From positions 460,161 through 524,160 of the forward strand of contig PUQB01000222.1 in assembly GCA_003024785.1 (NCBI GenBank): 64,000 nt of DNA, read 5' to 3'. Below the pieces are notes generated by a model that had not been told where the DNA came from, made no database searches, and was given only the letters and a program-made list of their open reading frames with translations. Origin of the DNA: Selaginella tamariscina (Eukaryota > Streptophyta > Lycopodiopsida > Selaginellales > Selaginellaceae). This document shows positions 36,388 through 49,060 of this stretch, piece by piece. The translations under genes were made by a program, and so were the position numbers. Every line of letters starts with the position of its first letter. The stretch's first letter is position 1.

Positions 36388-36423
36388 CCGACTGAGAGAT
36401 GGGGCAATTACCTTCCTAGTCGG
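36388..36423 (+). repeat. 36-bp imperfect palindrome, copy 3
   Basis: CCGACTGAGAGATGGGGCAA… then TTACCTTCCTAGTCGG. The ends CCGACT and AGTCGG pair, and GCC follows as in the other copies. Confidence 0.7.
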
Positions 36424-36499
36424 CCACATTTCTTGCACTTGCACATCTTGTGCTTGAATGTAAACTTCCAATTTATACTAATGTTGGCATATATTATAG

Positions 36500-38330
36500 A
36501 TGCATTCCTCACAACAATTACAAGATAAGAAGGCTAAGGCTCCAATTGAAAAAGGGGTTGTTGCTAGAGTTGTGATGCATAGGCCAAAAAGATGTCACAA
36601 CCAAGCTAATGTGGAAGGTGAAGCATCATAGTGAAGTGGAGGAAGTGGCTTTGTTACAATTGCGTCCACAATCGAAGAAAACATTGGCATCATAAACTCA
36701 AGCGAGCTTAAGGAGCATCCCAAACTTGACACAATCGACTTGGGCACTTTAGATGTAGACAATGATCTTGGAGAGGATTACCAGGAAGCACCTCCAAAGT
36801 TGAACTTTGGTGTTGAGTCAAAGGTCCTAATGGACACAGATGCAAGAGGCAGTTGCCATTTCTAGCAAAGAAGAAGAACCACAAAAAAAGAGAAAGTGAT
36901 GCAAGGGAGACCCAGATGTAGATAGTGCGGCCAAGAGGAAAGGGAAAGGCAAGCATAAGGATAAAGAGGTGTACAAGATAGCTGCAAATCTACATTCCGA
37001 TAGCCCCATTTGACAATTAGCACTTCTTACAATCTCCAACTTTGGAGACCCTCCAAATGTTCTGATTTGCCGCATCAACAAGAACAAAATGGTTCGCCGC
37101 ATGAACTCAATCATTTAAACAAGTTGTTGTGCAGTTTCTAGAGATTGGATGAATACCTAAAGAACATGACTCAGTTCATTCTATCAATCAAGGATAAGCT
37201 AAGTGGGGATGACATTCAAGACATAAAGGCAAATGAGAACATGCTCACAATTTGCAATGCCTTTGAAGCTAAGTTGAGAACAATGCCTTCAAGGACTGGC
37301 TTTGTTGCTTTCAATGAGAAAATTCATATGTTGAGATAGCAACCATAGGTTGCACGTTCTACAACAACTTTATGAAGAGGACATCAATGACAAAACCAGG
37401 TGGGCAGTTCGGGTGCGCTCTGCCTTCATACACCCAGACAAAGCAAACTCTCACTTGTGTTGCATGCAGCTCCTCTTCTATAGTTGTTGAAACCACACTG
37501 CCGCTTTTGCTCAAGTCAATCAAGACAGCAATTAGTGCTCGGGGGGCCTTGCTTGCATGATCAACAAGCTACTTGAGAAGAACATACTTGGCATCCAAAA
37601 TTAGAAGGAAAATGCAGCTAGCAAGACCTCGAGGTATCTAATGAAGGGTCCGATATTGGCCAAGATAATGTTTGAGGTCAGTGCCGAATTTGATTGTGCT
37701 GTTAGTTAGCTTTTCCAATGGATGACTTGGCTAGAGTTGTTGTAGCAACTAAGTGGAATTCACATATGGAGGAAAACTCAAACAACAAGTGTACAAGAAG
37801 CCTAACAAATTTAAAGAATGATGAAGTTTTTGGGGATTTCTAGACCCAATGCTAGGTCAAGAATGGTTTAACAAAGTGACACAAATTTCAAAGGACCAAT
37901 GCAAGTTGATGGGCATGGAGAAGCTTTATGCATTGTTAAGAGCCAAAATCCATGAGGACATGCACCTTGTCTACTTGGCTAAACTAAAGGCATCTAGACA
38001 TTAAGTCATAGCAGCAAACTTTGGGCCTACCAAGGATACAAGACAAAGAGTGGCTGAAGTGGTTTACAGTTGATATATATTGGAGGGTAGTGCAAGGATG
38101 AGCCATTGATATGGTCAACAGCATGAGAGCATACAAGGAATGGGTGGTTGCTGAGGTAGACTTTGAGATGTGGTTTGACGATATGCACGCACAATGTAAA
38201 ACTTAAATGTTCTTTGACTTCCACAACTGTGTGAAGTTCAGCTTTTCTATGGAGCCAATTGAGTATTTAGAGGTTGACAAGATAGCTCAAAGGATGGTAA
38301 TATGGAGGAACTTATAGCTTCTTCTTTAGA
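36500..38330 (+). pseudogene. Decayed coding relic of unknown family
   Basis: Base composition is more balanced here than in the neighbours, and several plus-strand stretches read as plausible protein: RKGKGKHKDKEVYKIAANLH near 36.94 kb, NMTQFILSIKDKLSGDDIQD near 37.17 kb, and GMEKLYALLRAKIHEDMHLV near 37.92 kb. They are in different frames and broken by stops. I recognise no family. The lysine/glycine-rich segment could be a nuclear-localisation-like linker. It could be an old transposon gene or a host pseudogene. The 36-bp palindromes lie just upstream. Confidence 0.35.
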
Positions 38331-38339
38331 TTGAGTTGA

Positions 38340-39889
38340 CTTTAACATATGTGGTGTATGTAAGTACTTAATGTGAAAAGGTGTGCCTCCATCCTTAAAT
38401 ATGAAGATGTGGATGAACCATAGAAGCCAGTCTCATATGTGATACAAGTTACATAGTGCATCACCAAGTTTGAGAGAACAAATGCACCTTTTTGGCTGGC
38501 TTTTCCTCAAGGGGAGCCGCCGAGATGAGAACATGACTTGTACTATCATAGTTTTCACTATGACTCCTCTTTACTTTGGATGTTAATTGTTGTTACCTAT
38601 CAAACTATGTTGATAAGCCCTAGGTCTATAAGAAACAGGCCCACTTAGTGCACTTGAATATCTAGTGATAGTCAAGCTGGGTGTCATTAGGTATTTACAA
38701 GAAACTCTAAATAAAACTAACACTTCCATTTAAAAATTTTTTACCCTTGTTTTCCATGTCCCAGTTAGGTTTTTGGGTGGTTCCAGTGAGTTCGGTATGT
38801 CGTAGAAACACCCTTAGGGTTGACCTAACCCTAGGGTGTATAATATGCATATTCTTTTTAGGTTTTTTTTTAAAAATTACCTTGATTTTAATTATATTTC
38901 ATGTCATATTACATTTGTTGAGCTAAATTACTCTATTTAAGATCTTTACATATAGGTAGAGCAAAGAGAAATCAAAATAACTACATTTAAATTTCAAATA
39001 TGAATTTTACATTAAGGTTCTTACCATTTCAAGATCAAGAAGAATTTTAAATAACAATTTTATTAATAGTTTAATCAAAATGTTTAAAACATAGAATACA
39101 AATACACGAGTGAGAATAAAGATTAATTTTGTGAAGCATACAAATGGAGCAGCTTGAAATTTAGAGTTCATAAGTTTGCATAACTAATGTTTAGACCAGA
39201 GCTATCCTTTTGGTAAAAGAATGTTCCTAAAAACAAAATTACACATAAGTTTTATTTATGCAAGCATGCATAATAATGGTAAAGTTTATATAGAATGCAA
39301 TATGCATATGAGCTAATATTTTAAATAATGTAAATACTACATACATACATATAATGCTTACATTGTATATGTATATTCATTATCCATATAGATAATTCTT
39401 TCTATTTAATGTTTAAAAAATATTAAAATCACATTAATAATAAAATAACTCATATAGCATATGTATGTGTATGGAGAGAGAGAATCACTTCTATAGTGCA
39501 AACATTAGCTAAAGTAATCTAAGCAAACATTAGTTTAAATTTTTTATAAAGTTTGTATAATTTATGTGCTATATGTAAATATATGTTAAATGCATAAGTA
39601 TGTATACTATATACAACATATGTAAGTATATAGGGACTTAATACTCCTTAATAATGTAGCATACTCTTTGCACAGAGCAATCCTCATAGTGTATGAAAAT
39701 TATATATCATTAATATAAACATAGATAAATATTGACATAATTTACATTTTATGAATGTAAACACTTTCTTTTTGAAAAGCCACCTAAAAGTGTATATTTC
39801 TTGTGCAGAGTTTAAACAATTCGTTACGATGAGAACGTTAATTCATATTTCTCAAAAATTTATTTTCATTTTGTGTATGTGTGTGCACG

Positions 39890-39923
<34 letters not shown>

Positions 39924-40150
39924 CTTTCTTACATATATGAGTGTTTATATATATTCTTACTTATAATGATAAGGATTCGTACGTAGAGTTCATTGATGCA
40001 TCATCCGATTTATCCTTTATTTTACATACAAACCCTAACCTTAGAAACAGAGTTGAATAGTTGCATCTTCCAAGTGAATACGGACTGAAAACAGAGGGCA
40101 CTCTGTATTATTAGATTTCAGTTAGTGACAGATTTTGAATCTGGCAAATT
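38340..40150. other. AT-rich intergenic DNA, nothing recognised
   Basis: Only a short (TG)n(GA)n microsatellite at about 39875-39925 stands out. Confidence 0.5.
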
Positions 40151-41250
40151 AGGGTTTTGTTTGGGCAAATGCCCTAATTAAGAAGACACATCATCAAATA
40201 TGTTTTATATGACATTTACCTTATATAGCAATTTCTGATGACAACGTGGCATGCCATTTAAGCATAAGTGCTTAATTAGTATTAATTATAGAATTAAAAA
40301 GAAGATTAGCTAGATAAATATATTAATTAACGTATTTAAGGTAAATTAAGCTTCTCAAATGTGAGAAAATGCGTGTGTGTATGTCTATGGCATATAAGTG
40401 TAAAATCACACATTTTTATTTTTTATTTACATATTTGTACTCAAATAAATTTATTTTAATATTAAAACTGTCTCTATTGCCATTAAATATCTAAAATATT
40501 TTTAAATTACTTAATTTAATATACCATACAGTTTAATTGAAAAATTAAATTAATTAATAGCTCATGTTTACACCATAGTTTAGGTTTTAGAGATAATTTA
40601 ATTTTAAATTTATATTTTATTTTTTCATAATTTTTATAATAATGAGAAAACTTCAATTAACAAAAAATTAATTTAGTTTTTATGCAATCAAAAGCAATTT
40701 TTAATTCATAAATTAATGTGAAAAATGTAAAAGGTATAAAAATAAATTTAAGAACCGAAAAATATAATTATATATAATAAGAAAGCAAGGAGCTTAACTT
40801 GTATAACATTTTTATATTATATTATTATAATGTCAAATTTGAATAAAATGAATCTAATTTGAAATACTAAGTAAAAAATTTCAAATAAATTTTAATATGC
40901 TATGTATTATTCAATTGAGTACTAAAACTTTTTTATTATAAAAATAAATTTAAATATCTAAAAAAAGTAAAAAATGTGTAATTTTGCACTTACATGAATT
41001 ATGCTATGAAATAAACGTACACACACACACATGCAAGTACACACATTTTGTTACATTTGTATGTTTAATTTACCTTAAATACATTAATTAATATATTTAT
41101 CTGACTAATCTCTTTTTAAATTATAAAATTAATAATAATTAAATTAATGCTTTGGTGGCATGCCACATTATCAACAACAAACAACGTCATTTGACACACA
41201 AGTCTTAAATGTATTACATCATGTCATAATGCAGAGATAAACACGAGGTA
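40150..41250. mobile_element. Foldback/MITE-like element with long inverted arms
   Basis: The segment from GTGGCATGCCA (about 40246) through AGATAAATATATTAATTAA (about 40311) to AAAATCACACATTTTT (about 40403-40420) reappears in reverse complement at about 41170 back to 40975. Arms are at least 190 bp, with weaker pairing extending further inward and outward. The middle is AT-rich and non-coding. The structure fits a non-autonomous foldback or MITE-type DNA element. Exact ends and target duplication were not resolved. Confidence 0.65.
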
Positions 41251-41719
41251 AACGGATTTATTCACTGATGTGACGTCATTGCCATATTGCCGTAGAATTT
41301 GACTCAATAGTATGGGTTATGGAACTTAATAAACATTATAATCATATACTTACATATGTACCCGTACATACATATATATCATATACATGTCACTTACATT
41401 CATGCAATAACAATATATTGTTATGCTTAACGTTAACGATACAATTTTATATAATGAATAATAATATACTCTATATTTCAGCAAACGTATAAAGTAGGTT
41501 ACATTGTTAAGATTGTAAATGATCATCATTAATATAAGTTGCAGAATATATAGATTCTTTATGAATATATAAATATTTATTTTAAACATTATTAAACATT
41601 AATTAAATTTACGGGAAGCAGCTTAAAATTAAACTCTGGCAAACGTTTTGTACAAGCACATAATTAAATATATATATATATAGGTTAGTTGAGAACCATA
41701 TAGTTTAAAACTGTACGGA

Positions 41720-41962
41720 TGCGTAAGATGGAGAATCTCTCTATATATGTATATTGAGTATAATGTATACTAAGGTAGATAGATACTTTTCAACATGAGT
41801 GGCAAAGACAAGATGTGTTTATGATCTCTCTATATAAATGATTAAGTCTGTAATATATACTTAGGTACTTTCAACATGAGTGGCAAGACAAGATGTGTAA
41901 GATGGAGAATCTCTCTATATAAATGATTAAGTCTGTATATTGAGTATAATATATACTTAGGT
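41720..41962. repeat. Irregular tandem repeat next to the MATE gene
   Basis: Two to three related units contain TACTTTCAACATGAGTGGCA, then AAGACAAGATGTG, GATGGAGAATCTCTCTATAT and AAATGATTAAGTCTG. It lies about 350 bp upstream of the MATE start. Confidence 0.7.
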
Positions 41963-42308
41963 CAGAAGCCAATTCTATATAGAAAACTCCAAGACGACAA
42001 GATCCTGTCAAAGTCGAGCATACAAATGTTGAATAGTCTTAACCTACATTTTTAACGTAAAATGACTTCATCCTAGGGTTTAACTAAACCCTAACAAGTG
42101 TGCCCTAGAAACTGACATGCACAGTTTTCCCCGTGATAAAAACAGTGAGCTGTCGAGCTGAGATTTTGTGTTCCTTATATTCTTTTTTTATTAGTGTCGT
42201 GCTCTACTGGGAACCGCCAAGGAGGGGATTTGAGAGAGAAAATGCGATAAAGTAGGGCATATTTAGAACTCTTTTTTGTTTCCACTCTTTCTTCTTGTGA
42301 GGGGAGAT

Positions 42309-43239
42309 ATGGGATCCCATGGGGAGTCCTTGTTCCTCCAAGAAGGTGATCGAGCGTGCAGTAGTCGAGATGAAGAAGCAGCTATGGCTGCGCTGCCGAT
42401 GATCGGTGTCAATCTGGTTCAATTCAGCCGCCAGATTCTGTCTGTTATTTGGTGGGTCATCTCGGGAGCTTGAATTATCTAGCGCTTCTATTGCCACGTC
42501 TTTCGTATCGTCACTGGATACAGCTTCTTGGTAAGTATTCGAAAATTCATGATTTGCATGAGAAATTATTCAATTTCATATACAGGTGGTGTTTAAACAT
42601 ATACTCACGTTTGTGTGTATGTATGCATGCATAAATATATTATCATGATTTATAGATTGGTTTCATGTACTTAGAGATTAATTACAGTTTAAATTATGGA
42701 TAAACGGACATACATATATGTATGCATATAATATGTATATACTTACATATAAGCATATGTATGCATGCTGCTCATATATATGTGTGTGTATTTATCATAC
42801 ACATGTTATTAACAAGATTGATTGGTTGTTGATGCAACTGCAACTTAATGTTTTAGTGGTTTTCGTAACACACACATGTATGCATGCATATGTCTATTGT
42901 TGTAGTTTATAGATTGATTTTGATGGGTTTGTGCATTTGATGTATGTATATATATACACATACAATTACACACGCACATTGTTAATGTTTTCTTTGTATA
43001 CATATTTTAGTTGGGGACAGCAAGTGCATTGGAAAACTATGTGGGCAAGTTATGGAGCAAAACAATACCATTTACTGGGAGTATACATGCAAAGAGCTAT
43101 GCTCATTCTCAGTTTGCTTTCGATACCTGTTGCGTGTTTATGGTTCAACATGAAGCACGTCTTCTCTTCTTTGGCCAATCTCCTGACTTCTCATAAGGTG
43201 TGTGTGGAGAGAGAGAGAGTGTGTGGTGTGTGTGTGTGT

Positions 43240-43274
<35 letters not shown>

Positions 43275-44111
43275 ATTTATATATTATTATATATATATAT
43301 ATATATATATATAGGTGCGTGTGTGTGGGTGTAGGTGTGGGTATGTGTGTTAAATTTATCTCTCTGTGCAAGCTTAAATGTAAAGTAAGTAGTACCAAAA
43401 TTCAAGAAGCTTGAATATAATATATATCTATATTATTACTTACCATCTTAAAACGTTGTGTGTGTGTGTGTGTGTGCGTGCGCGTGCGTGCGCGTGCGTG
43501 TATACACTTAAGTATGTGTATGCAGGCAGGGATTTACGCACGCTGTATGATTCCTGGATTATTTGCCATTGCCCTACTTCAACCGCTAGTCAAGTTCTTG
43601 CAAACACAGAGCAAAGTACTAATTATTAACCTACTTTATAATTAAAGTTTTGTTTATATTAAATATATTTTACTCTTAATTTATTATATGTTAACTATTA
43701 ATATATACAGGTTTTCCCGATGTTTATATGCTCAGCAGCACTTTGGTCATTCACGTTCCAACAGCGTGGTTTTTAATATATAAAGTGCAGTTGGGAAACG
43801 CAGGTGCAGCGTTAACAGTTAGTTTCTCATTTTGGTGAGCAAATTTTCAGTTATATTTATTATATATTAATAAATAATAACATAATTGTAAATATATGAA
43901 TGACATACTCCTCATGATGGACTAATGATTTAAGCGCCGATTATTATTCAGGTTAAATGTTGCTTTGCTCATAGTTGTGGTTGCTTGTACTCCTTCGGCT
44001 AGAGAGTGTTGGAATGGCTTTTCAAGTGAGGCTTTACGAGGATTTCGTGAGTTCTTTAAACTTGCTATTCCATCTACAATCATGATTTGGTAAGCTTATA
44101 TATATGTATAT

Positions 44112-44152
<41 letters not shown>

Positions 44153-46202
44153 AGGAATAGAAGGGTGTAACTTAAATGCAATCTCTTAAAGAGAATGTTT
44201 ATTGTACTTTCTCTTCTCGCTCGTTAACAGATGTATAAGAAACATAAATCTTTTTATAATGTATTTTATTTTTTATGTTTTATATTTTAATTTTGTGTTT
44301 TGTTTTCACCAGCTTGGAATGGTGTCTTTTGAAGCACTGGTATTGCTTTCTGGATTGCTACCAAATCCTCAGTTTGAAACTTCTGTTTTCTCAATCATGT
44401 AATCTTTCTAATATTCACACACACACACACATACACAACGTATCTCTGTATATATTATATATGTCTGGATATATATATACACACTTTATTTGTTTTGGTT
44501 ATAAATGTCGTATTGGTTTTGTAGTCTGAACTCAAATTCAGTTTGCTTCATGATTCCTGTCGGTATTGCGGCGGCAGCAAGGTATGTAATGCTCAATATA
44601 TGTGTTTGAACACACGCACACACACGTGTGTGCGTGCGTGCGCGCTTCCATGTACACATGTGTGAGTGTTTCATATGTTATATGTTTTATTCATGGATGG
44701 TTTTTTAATACAGTACAAGGATTGCTAACGAGTTAGGAGCAGGACGTCCGGACGCAGCGAGATTTGCATTTTATATATCCATTGGTTTAGTAGTAATTGA
44801 TGCATTATTAGTTTCAACAACAATATTATTGTGTCGTAATTTTATTGGATTAGCGTTTAGCAACGAGCCTGAGGTGGTAAACTATGTTGCAAGGTATATA
44901 TTTACACTTGAGTATACGTGTGTATATAATGTATACACGCACTAGCGTGTGTGTGTGTGTACATAAATAAATATATATGTATGGTTGATTTAGGATGGGT
45001 CCTTTTCTGGCTGGTGTTACAACTATGGATGCTGTTCAAGGTGTCATTTCAGGTATGTTTTATACTTCTAACTTTTAAAAATATACTAAAATTTAGTTTT
45101 ATAACTATTTTGCTTTTATTAGCATTTAATATATGTTTTTTGACTTAATTTAGAATTTTAATTATGCAGTCTAAACTTATTGCTACTTTAATTTATTTTT
45201 GTCATATAGGCACCATCGAAACGTGTAATACACGAGTATGTATATGTACACACACAATATATATTATATATAATTAATTATATATATATATATATATAAC
45301 TAAGTTGCAAACGTTATTATTTAAACTGTAAACTAATAGATGAAGGTGTGTTTCATAAAAGATATTAAATTTTATTTTTTATTTATAGATTTGTTTAGTA
45401 TATGCTAAGATTAGCGATGTCTTTGTAAATATTTAAATTTCATTCTCATTGGTTTAATATTTATAATTTGGATTAATTAAACAGGAGTAGCAAGGGGTTG
45501 CGGGTGGCAAGCAACTGCTGCAATTGCAAACCTGGGGGCTTTTATGTAATAGGTTTGCCTCTAGGATATGTTTTGGCATTTCATTTGGGTATGAGGGGAA
45601 AGGTTAGTAAATTAATAATATTATTAATATGAATTTTGATAATTATAATAATGTAAACCCTATTATAATAACATAATGAAATATTTATATAGAGAGTTAA
45701 TCTTAAGTATATTCTTAATGTTTTATTAATTTATTATAGGGATTGCTAATAGGAATTTGGTGCGGAGTAGCTACACAAGCCATTTCACTTCTAGTGATAT
45801 CTACATTGACAGACTGGACGCAACAGGTAAATTCTTAATATTAAAATAAACATTAACTAAAGATACTAGTTTGTTAAAGATTAATGTTAACATACACTTA
45901 GATAGGTCCTTTAAGGTCATATTTACAGTTGATACGCTTCAGTTAATAAGAGAGAGAAAGAGAGAGCTGCTTACGTATATGAAACAACAATATATGATGT
46001 TTTATAAGTCATCTATATAGTTAGTAAAACATTAACGTTAGAATACAACAGAATCTATAGAATATTAATATTTGTATATTATAAGCGCACGCGCACACAC
46101 ACACACACACACATTATATATATATATATAATTGGTTGTGTTTATGCAGGCTTAGCAGCAGTGAACAGGGTTGATGCCTCGTCTACTCCACTCTTAGACT
46201 GA
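42309..46202 (+). CDS. MATE (DTX-type) efflux transporter gene, 12 exons, with one-base losses
   Basis: Probable multidrug and toxin extrusion antiporter (12 membrane helices in this family), exporting metabolites or xenobiotics. Exons from splice signals: 42309-42530, 43011-43197, 43526-43615, 43711-43834, 43952-44089, 44313-44398, 44525-44581, 44714-44893, 44994-45052, 45485-45602, 45740-45836 and 46150-46202. Family landmarks include YGAKQYHLLGVYMQRAM, AGIYARCMIPGLFA, FEALVLLSGLLPNPQFETSV, STRIANELGAGRP, VISGVARGCGWQ and a last exon ending VNRVDASSTPLLD. All intron borders are GT-AG, and introns carry TG/TA runs. Exons 1, 2, 4, 6, 10 and 12 each seem to lack one or more single bases relative to the family reading, so the frame is broken several times. 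The other exons are clean. This is either a recent pseudogene or consensus indels in the assembly. Confidence 0.85.
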
Positions 46203-46474
46203 GTTTTGCGAGCGGGTTAGGATCGTGGTAGCAAAATTTTGATAATGAGATTTGCAAAAGATGCAAGTTTCCAACGCATATACACGCACCAATATATGTT
46301 TGCTTAACTCTTTAAGAACTATAGTAGTTAATCTGCATCTTTTCATAGATCTATCATAATCTGCATGTTCATTTACACACACACACATATATATGCATTC
46401 ATATCTTCGTACATATACATCTGGATATATATATATATATATATATATATACTACACATGTGTTTGTGTGTGAG

Positions 46475-46590
46475 AGTGTGTGTAGATATAAAGCTTTATG
46501 TATGACTGGATACACACACAAGCTTTATATCTACACACACACACACAAGCTATGTGTGTGTGTGTATCCAGTCATACATAAAGCTATATT
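46475..46590. repeat. Hairpin downstream of the MATE gene
   Basis: AGCTTTATGTATGACTGGAT…ACACAC is followed by GTGTGTGTATCCAGTCATAC…AAAGCT. These are near-perfect inverted arms of about 33 bp with a short CA-rich loop. A second partial arm (AGATATAAAGCT/AGCTTTATATCT) overlaps. It may be foldback sequence around a microsatellite. Confidence 0.7.
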
Positions 46591-46599
46591 TTTATAACT

Positions 46600-48885
46600 T
46601 AATATATTTAATACATTAATTCTACAACTCGTTAGTAAGTTATAAACTCGTTAATACAGCTCGATAGTATTTATACTTTAAAAAACTTATAACTGACTTT
46701 TATAACAATATGAGTATATAAGTTTTTGAGTATATCTTATTACTTCATGCATATAATTCTTACAGCAATTTAGTTTTACTAATGTATTAAATTTGTTGCA
46801 TTATACATATGCATACTTTATGCATACACATACTGGCGTAGATACATATATTTTTTATTGTATAGTGTGTACATGTTTTAGCAGTTTAAATACCGAAATA
46901 TATACGTCGTATGCATTGTTTTAAACCCGGTGTACAATTTAGAATACAGTCTCCTTAAATCTTTTTGCTTAATAAGAATATTGTATATAATATAATTTAG
47001 AATCTTAAACCTGAATAATTATCATTAAACCTAATATCATATAAATATACATAAATCATGTATACACACAAAACATATATGCACAGACAATGTATCATGT
47101 TTTAAATTACAATTTAAATGATAATATATTTAAATTATAATAGAATTATTATTTAAATTGTGTTTTAAACTTATTTAGAAAGTTATACATAGTGCACATA
47201 CAACATGTACAAAATTATAAGTTAAATAATAATTATTCTGTTATTTATAAGTATTTATAACTTAATAATAATTTATAATTTAAATTGTAGTTTATAAGTA
47301 TTTATAATTTAAATACTTAAATTAAAACTTAATTCATGATATAAATAAAAATAACCTGTTAGAAAATTAAATAACACGTCAATAAGATAATACAGTAAAC
47401 ACATGTAATATTATATGTGAAACATCCTAGTTAAAAACCAATTATAACATAAATACGGTTATACAGAACGCTCAACTAATCGATATATGAGGATGCACAC
47501 AGGACTTTTTCTACCATTAAAGAATCATATGTTATATATTAATTGACATATTATGTACAATAGTATGCAGAATATATTCTCTATAATCAAATTATGTCCA
47601 AAGCCTATACATATATATCCACCAATTGGCATTTCCTGGTGAAAAGTTAAAACAGGTCGGTTCAACGAGGTGTATGTTCTTATGGATAGGAAGGATCTGT
47701 AGCAGGAGACTTTTCATAAGCTGTTGGATGCACATTCTCAGTGAAGAACATGAGAGTACCAGTGGCTATGTACACTCTTTTACTTCATGGACTTCTAGGA
47801 CAGGCACGCTTTAGGACTGTATTCTCATATGTTGTCTGGCTCTTGTGTGTACATACACTGTTATGATTGATGGGCTGGGAAGGGCTGGAGAGGGAGAGGA
47901 GGCTGAGAATGTGTTCAATGCATGAGGTTACTTACACTTTGTAGCACTGATAGAGCTATTGAGATTGTCAAGGAAATGCCCGAGAAGGGATTGAAACTCA
48001 TGAGTTGTTGTGGGTGGCCTTTGCATGTTGAATAGGCTGCTTGTAAGCTAATAAAAAGAAAGCTAATATACATACATGAATGTTTGTATTATATATACAT
48101 AAACATAAATGAAATTATAAATTATAGGGATCCTTTGGAGGGAAAATATTTTAAAATTTAATGAATAGTACATTTTCTAATGATAACTCTCGGTACTTAG
48201 GGCAAGTAGCAGTAAAGTTGAGTTAACTCACCGAGTCAATAAAAGTCAACGATGGTCAGTGTGAATTTTGAAAAGAAAGAAGGAGAAGAAAGGTAGTACA
48301 CTCTCTTACTCATATGTTATACACCCCTTTAACCTAGCGTTCACTTATAAAAAACGTTAAGGAACACATTCATAAACATTATTACACCTCTAATATACAG
48401 TTAATATACATTATATTGACTTATTATGTTAAAATATTAACCAGAGTATAATTACTTAGCTGGTATGGAGTAGCCAACAGGAGAAATTTATTGAAAACTG
48501 TTACTAAGTTATATAGCTATAATTATAGTACTATATATGCAAGAATCAATGTGCCTCAAGAGTATACGAACTGCATATGCATGATTTTCATCATATTAGA
48601 ATAAGCAACATTGTCACTTCTATTTAATATGACATCAATAAAAATCTAATAGATTTAACTAATTATGAACTGAACTTGGAGACACTGAACCCGATATAGG
48701 CAAGCTTTCTTATTAAATTCTTCTCTTCCTAATAATGTATTTATATGATTAAATATAGATCAAATTAGAAATAATGATGTCATTTAAAAAAAAATTATTT
48801 TGTAGCATCTATCTCTCTTAACTTGAAAAAACAATATTTTTTAGCAGTTCTGAGACAGTTATTGAGGTCTAGGTCCACATCTTAG
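46600..48885. other. AT-rich intergenic DNA, no supported gene
   Basis: A moderately GC-balanced patch at 47.63-48.06 kb has an unremarkable 62-codon ORF (MAFPGEKLKQVG…) without recognisable relatives. It is probably a relic or chance. Confidence 0.4.
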
Positions 48886-48892
48886 CCACGTC

Positions 48893-49060
48893 GTGGTGGT
48901 GGTGGTGGTGGTGGTGGTGGTGGTGGAGGCGGTGGTGACCCTGGGGAGGTGGTGGTGGTGGCGACGGTGGTGACAAAGGCGGGAGGCGGTGGTGGTGACG
49001 GTGGAGGCGGTGGTGGAGGTGGCAGTGAGCTCACTGGTGGTGGTGGTGGTGATGGACATT
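48893..49060. repeat. GGT/GGC trinucleotide tract
   Basis: Long (GGT)n with interruptions (GGAGGC, GGTGACGG) on the plus strand. In other frames it reads as polyproline or polythreonine. No gene structure supports either reading. Strong strand asymmetry (G versus C). Confidence 0.85.

Noticed and set aside
47626-47814. 62-codon ORF beginning MAFPGEKLKQVG
   Set aside because: No recognisable family, no splice context, and length expected by chance in a slightly GC-richer patch.
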